DNA from: JAWKNZ01 sp041391425
GTDB taxonomy: Bacteria > Bdellovibrionota_B > Oligoflexia > Oligoflexales > JAWKNZ01
Direction of reading: 5' to 3'
NCBI GenBank assembly: GCA_041391425.1
Contig: JAWKNZ010000003.1
Span: 62,001 to 126,000, forward strand
Length of the DNA stretch: 64,000 nucleotides
Shown: positions 55,512 through 64,000 of the stretch, one piece after another
How the letters are laid out: every line of letters starts with the position of its first letter
How positions within the stretch are numbered: position 1 is the first letter of the stretch
The notes under the pieces: generated by a model
Database searches by the model: none
The model's input: only the letters and a program-made list of their open reading frames with translations
Told to the model about the DNA's origin: nothing
Translations under genes and position numbers: made by a program

Positions 55512-56477
55512 ATGCAACATAATAAAGTTAAGTGGCCAAGAAAAAGTGCAGTGGTGATTAGCCATTCACCTAATTTCCATATGCTTTTGAAAGAGCTATT
55601 GCGTAGCTATGGCTGGAAAGTGGAAGATTCGACATCTTCAGTAAAAAATGCGATCTCTTTGGTGGAAAAGGCGCATGCATCGTTAATTATTGTGGATGAT
55701 ATGGTTGATGAACCTGCTGCAGGCGTTTTGAGGGTTTTACTTTCTAACCCGATCACATGCGCAACACCTATATTTAGTTTTTTGTTGGATTCTCACGTTG
55801 GTGAGCGCGATGCAATCATGCACATTGGTGGTAATGCCGTCGCTGAAAAGCCACTTACTCCGTCAAAGTTCACGCCTGCTTTCGAAGGTTTGATTGCTAA
55901 ATGGGAATCAAAACCATTCCTAGCTTTAAGAATGGCTACCCATCAATATATTATGCTAGGAGAAGAAGTTGGGCATAATACTATAAAAAAACTTGTGGGT
56001 ATTGATTCTGTACTGCCAATGGTTGCACAGAATCTGTCTTTGACCTATAGGAAAAGGAATAATATTGCTGATGCTGAAAAGATTTTGCTTTATGCATTAA
56101 AAAAGCATCCGAAAAATTTGGGATTAATGTTAGCTCTAGGCGAGTTGTATCTTTTTGGTGCAATGCCAAAGATGGCTTTGAGATTGTTTACAAATGCTCA
56201 GTTAACATATGGGGAGTCCATGACGCTTCTTCCTGATCTGGTGCAATCTGCTATTTTTACTGGTAATTATGAAGAAGCTGTCTATTGGTTGTTAAAAATG
56301 AAAAAAAATCACTGGTGTGAAGGAACAGTTTCAAATTTTCTGGCTAGAATGCTTTTTGCTGAAGGGCGAGAATTTGAGGCTGAAAAACATTTGCTTGGCG
56401 GTAAGCATCATTTTCGTAAAATGAAAGAAGCCTGGGAAGCTAGTGCAGAAGCTCCTTCAATGTTGAGTGCGAGTTAA
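55512..56477 (+). CDS. Receiver-like protein with TPR-like C-terminus
   Basis: A 321-aa protein. Residues 10-130 follow a receiver fold (AVVISHSPNFHMLLKELL, SLIIVDDMVDEPAAGVLRVL, EKPLTPSKF), with Asp-Asp at VDD and the Lys of EKPLTP, but the DxxMPxxxG context is altered. Phosphorylation is therefore doubtful. The remainder (about 175-310) is TPR-like (DAEKILLYALKKHPKNLGLMLALGELYLFGAMPKMALRLFTNA, NYEEAVYWLLKMKKN). It ends 10 bp before the ExeA-like gene and is probably in one operon with it. Confidence 0.7.
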   Translation: MQHNKVKWPRKSAVVISHSPNFHMLLKELLRSYGWKVEDSTSSVKNAISLVEKAHASLIIVDDMVDEPAAGVLRVLLSNPITCATPIFSFLLDSHVGERDAIMHIGGNAVAEKPLTPSKFTPAFEGLIAKWESKPFLALRMATHQYIMLGEEVGHNTIKKLVGIDSVLPMVAQNLSLTYRKRNNIADAEKILLYALKKHPKNLGLMLALGELYLFGAMPKMALRLFTNAQLTYGESMTLLPDLVQSAIFTGNYEEAVYWLLKMKKNHWCEGTVSNFLARMLFAEGREFEAEKHLLGGKHHFRKMKEAWEASAEAPSMLSAS

Positions 56478-56487
56478 CGAAGTATTT

Positions 56488-58047
56488 ATGCAACAAGACT
56501 ATTTAAAATTTTGGGGTGTTGATAGACCGGTTTTTAATCAAAATTCGGAGGATGGGAGTTTTTATTTTAGCCAGTCTTTTAGCTCTATGGCAGAGGTTGT
56601 TTTAAGCTTTGCTGAACAGCCAAAAACATTAACTTTTGTTTCTGGTGCTCAAGGAATGGGAAAGAGCGCATTTGCAAAATGGGTGTACCATCAATTGGAC
56701 TATAAAAAGCATGATTGTATTTACGTAAAAGCTAGCCAATTTGCCCTAAACCCTAGTTGGCTTATTGACCAATTGTGTCAGTATTTAGGTGGATATCAAA
56801 GTGCCAATTTAGATCAGTATGAAAAGCTGAAAATTATTAGTGCCAATTTAGATCAGTTGATAGAAGAAAAGAGGACATTGTATTTTATTATAGATTCTGC
56901 TGAAAATTTATTAACGCAAGAAAATGTAAAAGAGCTCCTGACTCTCTATCACATGCAGGGGGTTTCTGGACGTTGTCTTTCATTTTTATTACTTGCTAGA
57001 AGTGAATCAATGCCTAAAGTTCACGCTATTCATGAACTTAATGATTCAATTTCGTTTCAATGTGAGATCAAAAATTTTACATTTGAAGAGACAAAGCAGT
57101 ATATAGACTTTCATTGTCAAATGGTGGGTTTTAAGCGTTGTCCTTTTACTAAGGAGGCATTAGAAGTGTTACACCGCCAAAGTGGAGGGAGACCTGAAAA
57201 AATAAATAAGATATCTGAGTCGTGTCTTATTGCTGCTGCGGCAAATTCATCTGACAAAATAACTAGGGCCATTGTTGTTAAAGTTAGTGGAGCTGGGCAA
57301 GCTGTGAGTGTGCAGGATCAGGAATATTCAGGTGAAAAAAACACTGAGAAACTTTATCGAGGCAGTTCGATGAGTTTTCCTTCTGATTTTGATAAACAAA
57401 AATCCTCTGAGTATGCTGATAATAGCGGTAGTTCAAACGAAGGGAATCTAAACTCTAGTGGCGACTCTATTAAGCATGAGATAGTTGGTAAGTATGGGAT
57501 TGCTCCGCAGCATCAAGAGTTAAAAGGAAGCGAAGAAGATAAGAGGAATGATACTATAAAAAGTAATTCTGAAGATGATTCTGATAATTCGATGCCTCAT
57601 GATGGAGGAAATGATGATGTCGGATCTTTGGGCGTAAACTTATTTGTAACTGATGGCGGAGAATCACGTAGCGAAGATGATTTTTCAGATGATAGTTATG
57701 TTGGAAATGACGCTCAGAATGTTTTTGATATAAAGTGGCATAATAGATTAGATGATGAAAAGGTTGGTAATAGCGGGGTGAATCCCTATGATCGTGTTTC
57801 GGACAATAGAAGAAATGTCGATCGAGGACTTGATTTTGAATATGAAACCTATGAATCGGAACCATATGATGAAGAAGATGAACATTCGTTAGACTTTCCT
57901 GTGGATGAGTTGTCTTCTGTCTCTGGCGAGTTTTCTGGAATGGAAAAAAGACCAAGGCGAGATGTTGAGAATGATTCAGAAAATAAAGCTAAAACAATAA
58001 ATTTTTCTTCACTTTTTAGATCTCCATTAAAGAAGAAAAAGGAGTGA
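56488..58047 (+). CDS. ExeA/GspA-like AAA ATPase with acidic C-terminal tail
   Basis: From ATG 56488, about 519 aa. The N-terminal AAA domain resembles ExeA/GspA (AAA_22): DYLKFWGVDRPVFNQNS, Walker A SGAQGMGKSAF, Walker B LYFIIDSAENL, sensor-like LLLARSE, and the C-terminal subdomain FTFEETKQYIDFHCQMVG and LHRQSGGRPEKINKISESCL. ExeA-type ATPases help place secretion machinery through the wall. From about 275 onward the chain is disordered and acidic with repeated Asp/Glu/Ser, ending basic (PLKKKKE). No PG-binding domain was seen. The tamB gene starts 25 bp later. Confidence 0.85.
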   Translation: MQQDYLKFWGVDRPVFNQNSEDGSFYFSQSFSSMAEVVLSFAEQPKTLTFVSGAQGMGKSAFAKWVYHQLDYKKHDCIYVKASQFALNPSWLIDQLCQYLGGYQSANLDQYEKLKIISANLDQLIEEKRTLYFIIDSAENLLTQENVKELLTLYHMQGVSGRCLSFLLLARSESMPKVHAIHELNDSISFQCEIKNFTFEETKQYIDFHCQMVGFKRCPFTKEALEVLHRQSGGRPEKINKISESCLIAAAANSSDKITRAIVVKVSGAGQAVSVQDQEYSGEKNTEKLYRGSSMSFPSDFDKQKSSEYADNSGSSNEGNLNSSGDSIKHEIVGKYGIAPQHQELKGSEEDKRNDTIKSNSEDDSDNSMPHDGGNDDVGSLGVNLFVTDGGESRSEDDFSDDSYVGNDAQNVFDIKWHNRLDDEKVGNSGVNPYDRVSDNRRNVDRGLDFEYETYESEPYDEEDEHSLDFPVDELSSVSGEFSGMEKRPRRDVENDSENKAKTINFSSLFRSPLKKKKE

Positions 58048-58072
58048 GTGTAGAACTATTATAGAAAGTAAT

Positions 58073-61000
58073 ATGAAACGCTTTTTCAAATTTTTAGCCG
58101 TTCTAGCGACTTCTATATTTATTCTTTTATTTATTCTTAATATTTTAATTGATAATCCTTATACTTATAAATTATTTCGGGTTGCAATTAATGAAAAGAT
58201 TAAATCTTCGACAAATGTTCGAGTGGATTTTGAAGCCGTTAGTCTAAGCATATTGCCGCTTGGAGTGGACTTGTATGGCAATAAAGTGAGCTTACTTAGT
58301 CCTGAAGGAAAAGCTCATATAATTGCCCAATGTTCCCATATAAAAATGAGGGTGTCTTTTCTCTCTTTATTCCTTGGCTCACCGAAATTGTCATCGGTTG
58401 TTGTTACTGATTTGCAGGCCCAGTGGCCATCTCCGTGGAATTTTCCCCCTATCCTTAGAAATGATATCCAAACTAAGAAAAATGCAAACGACGATGCGCC
58501 CACTTGGCCTCCTAGTTTTGATTTGCCAATTCAAAAGATATCTTTGGTTAATGCCGGTCTTTATATCAAATCTTATTTTGACGTTAGAATTCCTGAACAA
58601 GAAAGCCATGTCGCAACAGTCTTAGATGGAGTAAATGCTTCGATATATTTTAACAATTGGAGCGATATCGAGTATGAAGCTAAAGTTAGTTCGATAGATA
58701 TTGCTAGAGATGAAGCATCGATTCTAGAATCTGCAAATTTAGATTTAGTAGGTAAGCTCACCAAAAATAGTTTCGATTTTGAACGTCTATCTATCAAAGG
58801 TGAGCGGGTTGACCTATTAGGAGGTCTTTCTGGGAAAATTAATACTAAAAAAGATCAAAAGAGTATTAAGTCAGTGTCTACTCAATTAAAATTGAAGACA
58901 AATTTTGACTTTAGTTTACTTGGATCTTTTTTAGATCTTGCAGACACGCGTGGAAATGCGACTTCGCAAGCCGTTGTCGATTTTGAATTTCCTACGAATG
59001 GAAATGAGCCCTTGAAGTTTAAGGCTTCAGGGAATTTAGCGCTTATTGATGGTTATTTATCAGGTTTTAAACTTTTTGATAGTAGTAGCGACTTTGTTGT
59101 CTCTAAAGAACGATTGGATTTAAAAAAAATTAATTTAGATATTGATGGAAAGAATTACGGTAATTTTGATGGATATATATTATTTGATGATGAGGTTCAA
59201 TACTCATTTTGGGGCGAACCTTCTAATTTGCATTTCGTAGATTTAATGTCTGCACTAAATGTTGACTTGGAAATTTTTGATTTTGGGTTAACTAGCAAAA
59301 ATTTTAAATTAAGTGGTAAAGGGGAGCCTTTTACCATGTCAATTACTTCTGATGCCCTTCTTAGTGAAATTCGCGTTCCTGCTGTGGAAAATGATGGTGA
59401 AAGCCAATTTAATCCGCCTAGTTGTAATATTGCTATGAATTTGCAGGTTAATTCTGAATATCTCCAACTTGGATTACATGAAGGTAATTGTTTTAATCAT
59501 AATCAAAACAAGACTGCTATGAATGATCCGAAATTATTGAATAAAAATAATGACATTGATGTTGAGGGTGTTATCCACTTTGATCAGACTGGGTTAGATT
59601 TGAAAGTTAATACTGAACACTTTAATTTGAACCTAGCCCAATATTTCAGCCAGCTACCTATGGAAGGAACAGCTAAGATACGGACTAGAATATTTGGTCC
59701 TTATGATAATATACAAGTGGATAATAGATTTTCAGTAATTGATACTAAAATTGCTGAGATGCCTTTTGGAAAATTGACAGGGAAGGTTAATGTCCACAAC
59801 CTTTTACTTAAATGGCATGACCTAGCATCTAATATTAATGATGAGTCTTTAATTCAATCGAATATTGGGTCGTTTTCATTTGAAAACTTTAACTTGGTGA
59901 CAAAATTACGTGTTGATAAAATAAGCTCTGGTATTGTCAAACAATATATTGATGTGTTGTCATCAGGTCAAAATCCTGGTGTCAGTTTTTTTATTGATAG
60001 GCTGGATGCGAATATAAAAGGAAATGTTTTTAAACCAGGACAAATTTTAGGTACATTGGAAGCTAATCTTTTAGATATTACTTTAGATAAAGAAAAAATC
60101 GCAGACAAATTGTCTGCCGCTTTTACTTCGCGCTCAGAAGGAATTGTTGGAAATTATTTTGATGTATTTATTGGTGATGTTTTGTTAAATGCTGCGATTG
60201 AGCATAGTAGAAGAAAAAGGTCAACTAAATCATGGCAAATTGAAGAAAATATCTGGGATAAGATTGGTCTTAGCTCTGAAGATCTTATAAATATTAAAAT
60301 AGGATCTAAACATATTGGCTCACAAAGCAAGTTTAGTAAGGTGAAGGAGTCATCAAAACTGGAAAATGATGACCAATTGCGAGTTTTACCTTTTATTGGG
60401 GAGCATCTGAAGGAGATTGAGCTGCAAGGGGGGATAAGTTTAACTTCGGAATTGTCGGGAACTTTATCCCATTTACAAGGGACAGTGGCAGGAAAAATTG
60501 AACGTTTGTCTTTGCTTGGTTCTTCAATGGCTCCATTAAATTTTAAAGGTTTTATTAATGGTTCACTGGTAGATACGACTTTTGATCATTCAGGCAATTC
60601 CTTAAAAGGACGGATTTCTGCAGATTTAGCAAAAGATGGAGTTCCTTATGAATGGTATTTTTCATTTAATCAATTTGATCTAAGAGCATTTGCTGGTGAG
60701 AATTTTTATAATGATGCAAGAAACTATATTTACTTAGATGCTGAATGGACAATGAAAGGCTATTTTTCTAGCTGGTGGGATTCGATTGGGATTTTTGATA
60801 TTAAGTCTTTGTCTGGAAAATATTTTTATGATTCTATTTCTGGGTCAAAGTCACTTGCTATTAATTCAAAAAAATCAAGTACGATAGATATTGGGCCTAC
60901 TGGATGGACGTTTAAAAATGATGATGTATTTGTTTGCGAAAATGAATTATTAAAAGTTAACTTACGATTAAAAAACAACAGACCACCTGAGAATTTTGAT

Positions 61001-62365
61001 GTTCAGCTTGATGCAAAAGCATCTATTGAAATTGCAAAAATATTTATTTCTCAACTAGAAAGTGCTAGTGGAAGTATTGATGTTAATATGAATTTGTTTG
61101 GGCCCATTGATGACCTCAAAATTGCTGCTCATTTTCAAGATGAAAAGCGTCCAGATGACTTGTCTAGCACTTGGGAGCCATTGTCAGTAGGAATCTTAGA
61201 TTTACGTCCGGCATTTAAGAATATGCGGTTTGATATTGATTATAAAGAAGGTGAAATTATAGTTAATGAGTTTGTTGCTAACAAGGGGAATGGAAACATC
61301 GTTGCAAATGGAAGGTTTAGTCTTTTTGATAAAAAAAATGTGGAATCCGGAATTTCGGCTAAATTGAATAATATTTCTTTATCTTACCCAGTCCCATTAG
61401 TTAAGAGCTTTGATAGTGTGATTGATGGTTCGATAACGATTTCTGGAGGTGGGGCTCCATATAGGATCGGAGGGAATTTAAATATTGTTCGAGCTAGATC
61501 AACACGTCCTATCGATTTGAGAAAAGAAATTGTTGAAGCTTTGCAAAAAAGATCAATTTCTGTGGATAATCGTCATGAAGATCCAATGTTTAATTTTGAA
61601 ATTAATATAAATGGTGAACAGTCGATAGTTGTGCGCAATAGAAATATTGACGGAGTTTTTTCTACTAATCTGCGGCTTTCTGGAAATGATGTCAGCCCAG
61701 AGTTGTCTGGCCAAGTTGAGATGAACCGAGGGACTTTCAGTTATCAACAAAAATTTGCTATTCAAAGAGGTATTATTACTTTTGATGATCCTGTTCGGCC
61801 AGATCCGAGTATTGATATAGTTGCAGTCGCAGATGTTGTGCCTTACCGGGTTCATGTTAATATATCTGGCAAAGCATCGAATCCTATTGTAGATTTTTCT
61901 GTGGATCCACCGACAGATGAGGAAGGGCAACCAATTACAAATATGGACGCATTGATTCTGCTGTCCCGTGGTAAATTGCCTAAGAGTAGAGACACATCAG
62001 ATCCGGGAGCCGTGGTAACTGCTGAAGCTGTTAACTTGTTTGTTGGGCAGATACAGCAGCCTCTTGAAAAACTTTTGGACTTGTCTGGTCAAAAAATTAT
62101 CAGACAAGTTTATGTCGATATTTATGCTTCTGAAAAAGACGGCTCGCCATTGCCAAGAGCGAATGTTCCAATTAATATCAAAGACGATTTAGATATTATT
62201 GTTAGCAGCGATGTTTCATCAGCAGGAGTTTCGGTTGAATACCCTCTAAATGAGAGTATCACGGTTTCAGGGAAATATAAAAAGCTTCATGACTCGAGTG
62301 AGGATGTCGTAGATACGAATGCGGATACTGGCGTGGATTTGAAGTTTCGCTTTGCTCTACCTTAG
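58073..62365 (+). CDS. tamB: TamB-like AsmA-family envelope protein
   Basis: A 1430-aa protein with an N-terminal membrane anchor (FFKFLAVLATSIFILLFILNIL, residues 3-25) followed by an AsmA-like start (INEKIKSSTNVRVDFEAVSLS, LGVDLYGNKV). The long middle is beta-rich repeats, consistent with a lipid-bridging beta-taco. The C-terminal DUF490/TamB part is clear: SGQVEMNRGTFSYQQKFAIQRGIITFDDPVRPDPSIDIVA, HVNISGKASNPIVDFSVDPP, LLSRGKLP, SGQKIIRQVYVDIY, SVEYPLNESITVSGKYKK. It matches inner/outer membrane phospholipid transport proteins. The Omp85 gene follows. Confidence 0.9.
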   Translation: MKRFFKFLAVLATSIFILLFILNILIDNPYTYKLFRVAINEKIKSSTNVRVDFEAVSLSILPLGVDLYGNKVSLLSPEGKAHIIAQCSHIKMRVSFLSLFLGSPKLSSVVVTDLQAQWPSPWNFPPILRNDIQTKKNANDDAPTWPPSFDLPIQKISLVNAGLYIKSYFDVRIPEQESHVATVLDGVNASIYFNNWSDIEYEAKVSSIDIARDEASILESANLDLVGKLTKNSFDFERLSIKGERVDLLGGLSGKINTKKDQKSIKSVSTQLKLKTNFDFSLLGSFLDLADTRGNATSQAVVDFEFPTNGNEPLKFKASGNLALIDGYLSGFKLFDSSSDFVVSKERLDLKKINLDIDGKNYGNFDGYILFDDEVQYSFWGEPSNLHFVDLMSALNVDLEIFDFGLTSKNFKLSGKGEPFTMSITSDALLSEIRVPAVENDGESQFNPPSCNIAMNLQVNSEYLQLGLHEGNCFNHNQNKTAMNDPKLLNKNNDIDVEGVIHFDQTGLDLKVNTEHFNLNLAQYFSQLPMEGTAKIRTRIFGPYDNIQVDNRFSVIDTKIAEMPFGKLTGKVNVHNLLLKWHDLASNINDESLIQSNIGSFSFENFNLVTKLRVDKISSGIVKQYIDVLSSGQNPGVSFFIDRLDANIKGNVFKPGQILGTLEANLLDITLDKEKIADKLSAAFTSRSEGIVGNYFDVFIGDVLLNAAIEHSRRKRSTKSWQIEENIWDKIGLSSEDLINIKIGSKHIGSQSKFSKVKESSKLENDDQLRVLPFIGEHLKEIELQGGISLTSELSGTLSHLQGTVAGKIERLSLLGSSMAPLNFKGFINGSLVDTTFDHSGNSLKGRISADLAKDGVPYEWYFSFNQFDLRAFAGENFYNDARNYIYLDAEWTMKGYFSSWWDSIGIFDIKSLSGKYFYDSISGSKSLAINSKKSSTIDIGPTGWTFKNDDVFVCENELLKVNLRLKNNRPPENFDVQLDAKASIEIAKIFISQLESASGSIDVNMNLFGPIDDLKIAAHFQDEKRPDDLSSTWEPLSVGILDLRPAFKNMRFDIDYKEGEIIVNEFVANKGNGNIVANGRFSLFDKKNVESGISAKLNNISLSYPVPLVKSFDSVIDGSITISGGGAPYRIGGNLNIVRARSTRPIDLRKEIVEALQKRSISVDNRHEDPMFNFEININGEQSIVVRNRNIDGVFSTNLRLSGNDVSPELSGQVEMNRGTFSYQQKFAIQRGIITFDDPVRPDPSIDIVAVADVVPYRVHVNISGKASNPIVDFSVDPPTDEEGQPITNMDALILLSRGKLPKSRDTSDPGAVVTAEAVNLFVGQIQQPLEKLLDLSGQKIIRQVYVDIYASEKDGSPLPRANVPINIKDDLDIIVSSDVSSAGVSVEYPLNESITVSGKYKKLHDSSEDVVDTNADTGVDLKFRFALP

Positions 62366-62435
62366 AGTGTGTTGAGATTTTGATTTTATAACGAGGCTTG
62401 AGGACTTAAATCTAGCTTACGAAGTCAAAATGGCA
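62363..62435. repeat. Possible decayed inverted repeat after tamB
   Basis: The string tagagtgtgttgagatttt resembles the family A end loosely (taggg... ttgacg...), with a weak opposite arm gtcaaaatggcaa about 50 bp later. It may be a remnant or a coincidence. Confidence 0.2.
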
Positions 62436-62480
62436 ATTTGCTTTATAGGTGTTTTAGGCGAGGTCAGGGTATAGGCAAAA

Positions 62481-64000
62481 ATGAAATTTATTGTGATCAT
62501 ATTGATATTTTATTCTTTGCCTATTTTTGCATTGCCTTGGTCTATAGATAAATCTATCGAGGGCAAGGTTGAATGGAAGGTTTTTCAAGCAAGGTATCCA
62601 GATATAAACTCTCCCTATATCTTAAACAGACTATTGATAGATCTGGCACAAAATAATCATTTTCTTTCTTTGCAGGCAAAATTATCAGAGGATAAGTGGT
62701 TAATTTCTGGAGAAGTTGCTAGATCTATTTCTGAACTGAAGTTTAACATTGTGACTCGCGAGTTAAAAATCGCGATTCAAGGCGCGACATTAAAATATCT
62801 TAATAGAACCAATTCTGTTGAGGCTAAACAAGCCATCATTGATGTCGCTTCTTCTATCCTATCGAAATCGGGGTACCCCTCCTCAAAAGTGATAATAAAT
62901 GAGGAAATTGTAAATGATAAACTGATTTATGTCGTTAACGTTGAAGAAGGGGAGCCGTGTTATATAGAACGGGTGGAAATAGCATTCTCTCTTCCTGCTG
63001 GGGTTGGTCTTAATATAGGCCAAGGAGACCTTTGTGATGTCAGTCGTATTAATCAGGAGATTGAGAGTTTAGAGGAAAAAATTAGAGAAAAAGGGTATGT
63101 CCAGCTTAAGTTTGATAATTATGGGATTGACTACATACGCGGGAAAACTCGTGGTGTTGTGCGAGTGATGGGGACATTGGGAAAAAAATTGCGCTATAGC
63201 ATCGATGATAGCCGTAAATTATTTTTGATTAATGATTTATTCAATCAAGAAGAATATTCAGGGCTGGACCCAAACATTTTAGGCCCTGAAGCTATGAAAT
63301 ACGAACTATTAAAGCGTTATCGTTCAAGGGGATATGTTGATGTCGAAGTGGCTGATGCCGAGGAGCGTGAGATCGGCCAAGATGTTTTGGAATATTTTTA
63401 TAAGATTTCTCCAGGTATACGTTATACGCTAGAAAGTATTGAATTTGAAGGTGTGACGTTATTTTCTCGTGAGCAACTCCTAGATATTATGGATATTAAC
63501 GACTTTTGGCAATCGGCAAATGCGTTAAATATTGATGAGTTGCGAGAAGGTCTGGATAAATTACGAGCAAAATATCGAGAGTCAGGCTATTGGAATGTAA
63601 AGATAATTGATCCTAGGATAACAAAAGATAAAAGTCGTGCAACAGCGCAGGTTGTAATTGTCGTGCGTGAAGATTTGCAACGTAAACTTGAGAAAGTTGA
63701 ATATAGAGGTGTTAAGTTTTTTAAAGAATCTGACTTATCTAAGCTATTGGATATGACTATTTTCGACCCAATAGATAGAGAAAAGCTTCTACTATTTGAA
63801 CAAAAAATACGTGAAATGTATGTAGAAAGTGGTTTTTTATATGCAAACATACGTATACTTACACGCTTTAAGGCAGATAGAAAGTATGTTCCCACGGAGG
63901 TTGTTGTTGATGTACACGAAGGATTGCGGGTTAAAGTAGGGACGATTAGATTGGTGGGATTGGTTAGGACAGATAAAAAGGTTATTTATCGAGAATTAAC
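62481..64000 (+). CDS. Omp85 family protein (TamA/BamA-like), 3' end outside the window
   Basis: The open frame runs from ATG 62481 to the window end (at least 506 codons). It has a signal peptide (MKFIVIILIFYSLPIFALP) and then a series of POTRA-type modules: YIERVEIAFSLPAG...EKIREKGYV, YTLESIEFEGVTLFSREQLLDIM...KYRESGYWNVKI, LEKVEYRGVKFFKESDLSKLLDM...REMYVESGFLYANI and the start of another (GTIRLVGLVRTDKKVIYREL). The barrel is not yet reached. Its position after tamB suggests a TamA-like partner; a second BamA is the alternative. Confidence 0.85.
   Translation, partial: MKFIVIILIFYSLPIFALPWSIDKSIEGKVEWKVFQARYPDINSPYILNRLLIDLAQNNHFLSLQAKLSEDKWLISGEVARSISELKFNIVTRELKIAIQGATLKYLNRTNSVEAKQAIIDVASSILSKSGYPSSKVIINEEIVNDKLIYVVNVEEGEPCYIERVEIAFSLPAGVGLNIGQGDLCDVSRINQEIESLEEKIREKGYVQLKFDNYGIDYIRGKTRGVVRVMGTLGKKLRYSIDDSRKLFLINDLFNQEEYSGLDPNILGPEAMKYELLKRYRSRGYVDVEVADAEEREIGQDVLEYFYKISPGIRYTLESIEFEGVTLFSREQLLDIMDINDFWQSANALNIDELREGLDKLRAKYRESGYWNVKIIDPRITKDKSRATAQVVIVVREDLQRKLEKVEYRGVKFFKESDLSKLLDMTIFDPIDREKLLLFEQKIREMYVESGFLYANIRILTRFKADRKYVPTEVVVDVHEGLRVKVGTIRLVGLVRTDKKVIYREL

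Overview
The window is AT-rich DNA from a Gram-negative bacterium. Evidence for the outer membrane includes a TamB-like AsmA protein followed by an Omp85/POTRA protein, several predicted beta-barrels, many lipoprotein signals, TatC and periplasmic wall hydrolases. The gene set (long TPR envelope proteins, futalosine-type menaquinone enzyme MqnC, single-chain methylmalonyl-CoA mutase with MeaB, a TPR/cyclic-nucleotide-domain protein, a hybrid histidine kinase) fits a Bdellovibrionota/Myxococcota-like lineage best. That placement is an inference and no rRNA is present to confirm it.

Layout. 1-5.7 kb: YraN-like protein, a caspase-like lipoprotein, rplS with its terminator, a degenerate hemerythrin, mqnC and a glycerophosphodiester phosphodiesterase. 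5.8-9.0 kb: methylmalonyl-CoA mutase plus meaB. 9.2-11.8 kb: tetraheme metallophosphatase-like lipoprotein, a small membrane protein and an acetyltransferase. 12.2-21.6 kb: a compact same-strand block of lytic transglycosylase, coiled-coil exported protein, two large TPR proteins, a TPR lipoprotein and a response regulator, which looks like an envelope machine. 21.7-26.3 kb: small membrane protein, rppH, beta-barrel, TPR/cNMP protein. 27.1-31.6 kb: carA-carB of the CAD-like (eukaryote-like) type. 31.7-33.0 kb: a decayed patch with two repeat copies, a broken acetyltransferase, a CAT-anticodon tRNA and a gene fragment. 33.3-43.4 kb: hybrid kinase, UbiD-family decarboxylase, a Cys-repeat exported protein, an acidic protein, a beta-barrel, an EVE protein and citrate synthase. 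43.9-54.4 kb: polA (frameshifted), tatC, a second caspase-like exported protein, an M23 peptidase, maf, tsaC-like, purE and purD (frameshifted). 54.6-55.4 kb: IS5-like and four-helix-bundle remnants. 55.5-64 kb: pseudo-receiver/TPR protein, ExeA-like ATPase, tamB and a truncated Omp85 gene.

The most distinctive content is a set of three short non-autonomous mobile elements. Family A (four copies, about 184 bp, flanked by TA) has ends resembling the sequence just upstream of a decayed IS5-like transposase. Family B (one copy, 165 bp) has perfect terminal inverted repeats and an 8-bp target duplication. Family C (two copies, about 163 bp) is flanked by 6-bp direct repeats, and one copy lies against the purE stop codon. 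A and C share the same hairpin-apex core although their arms differ. Also notable are single-base frameshifts in A-runs of two housekeeping genes (polA, purD) and two unrelated-looking exported proteins with clan-CD His/Cys signatures.
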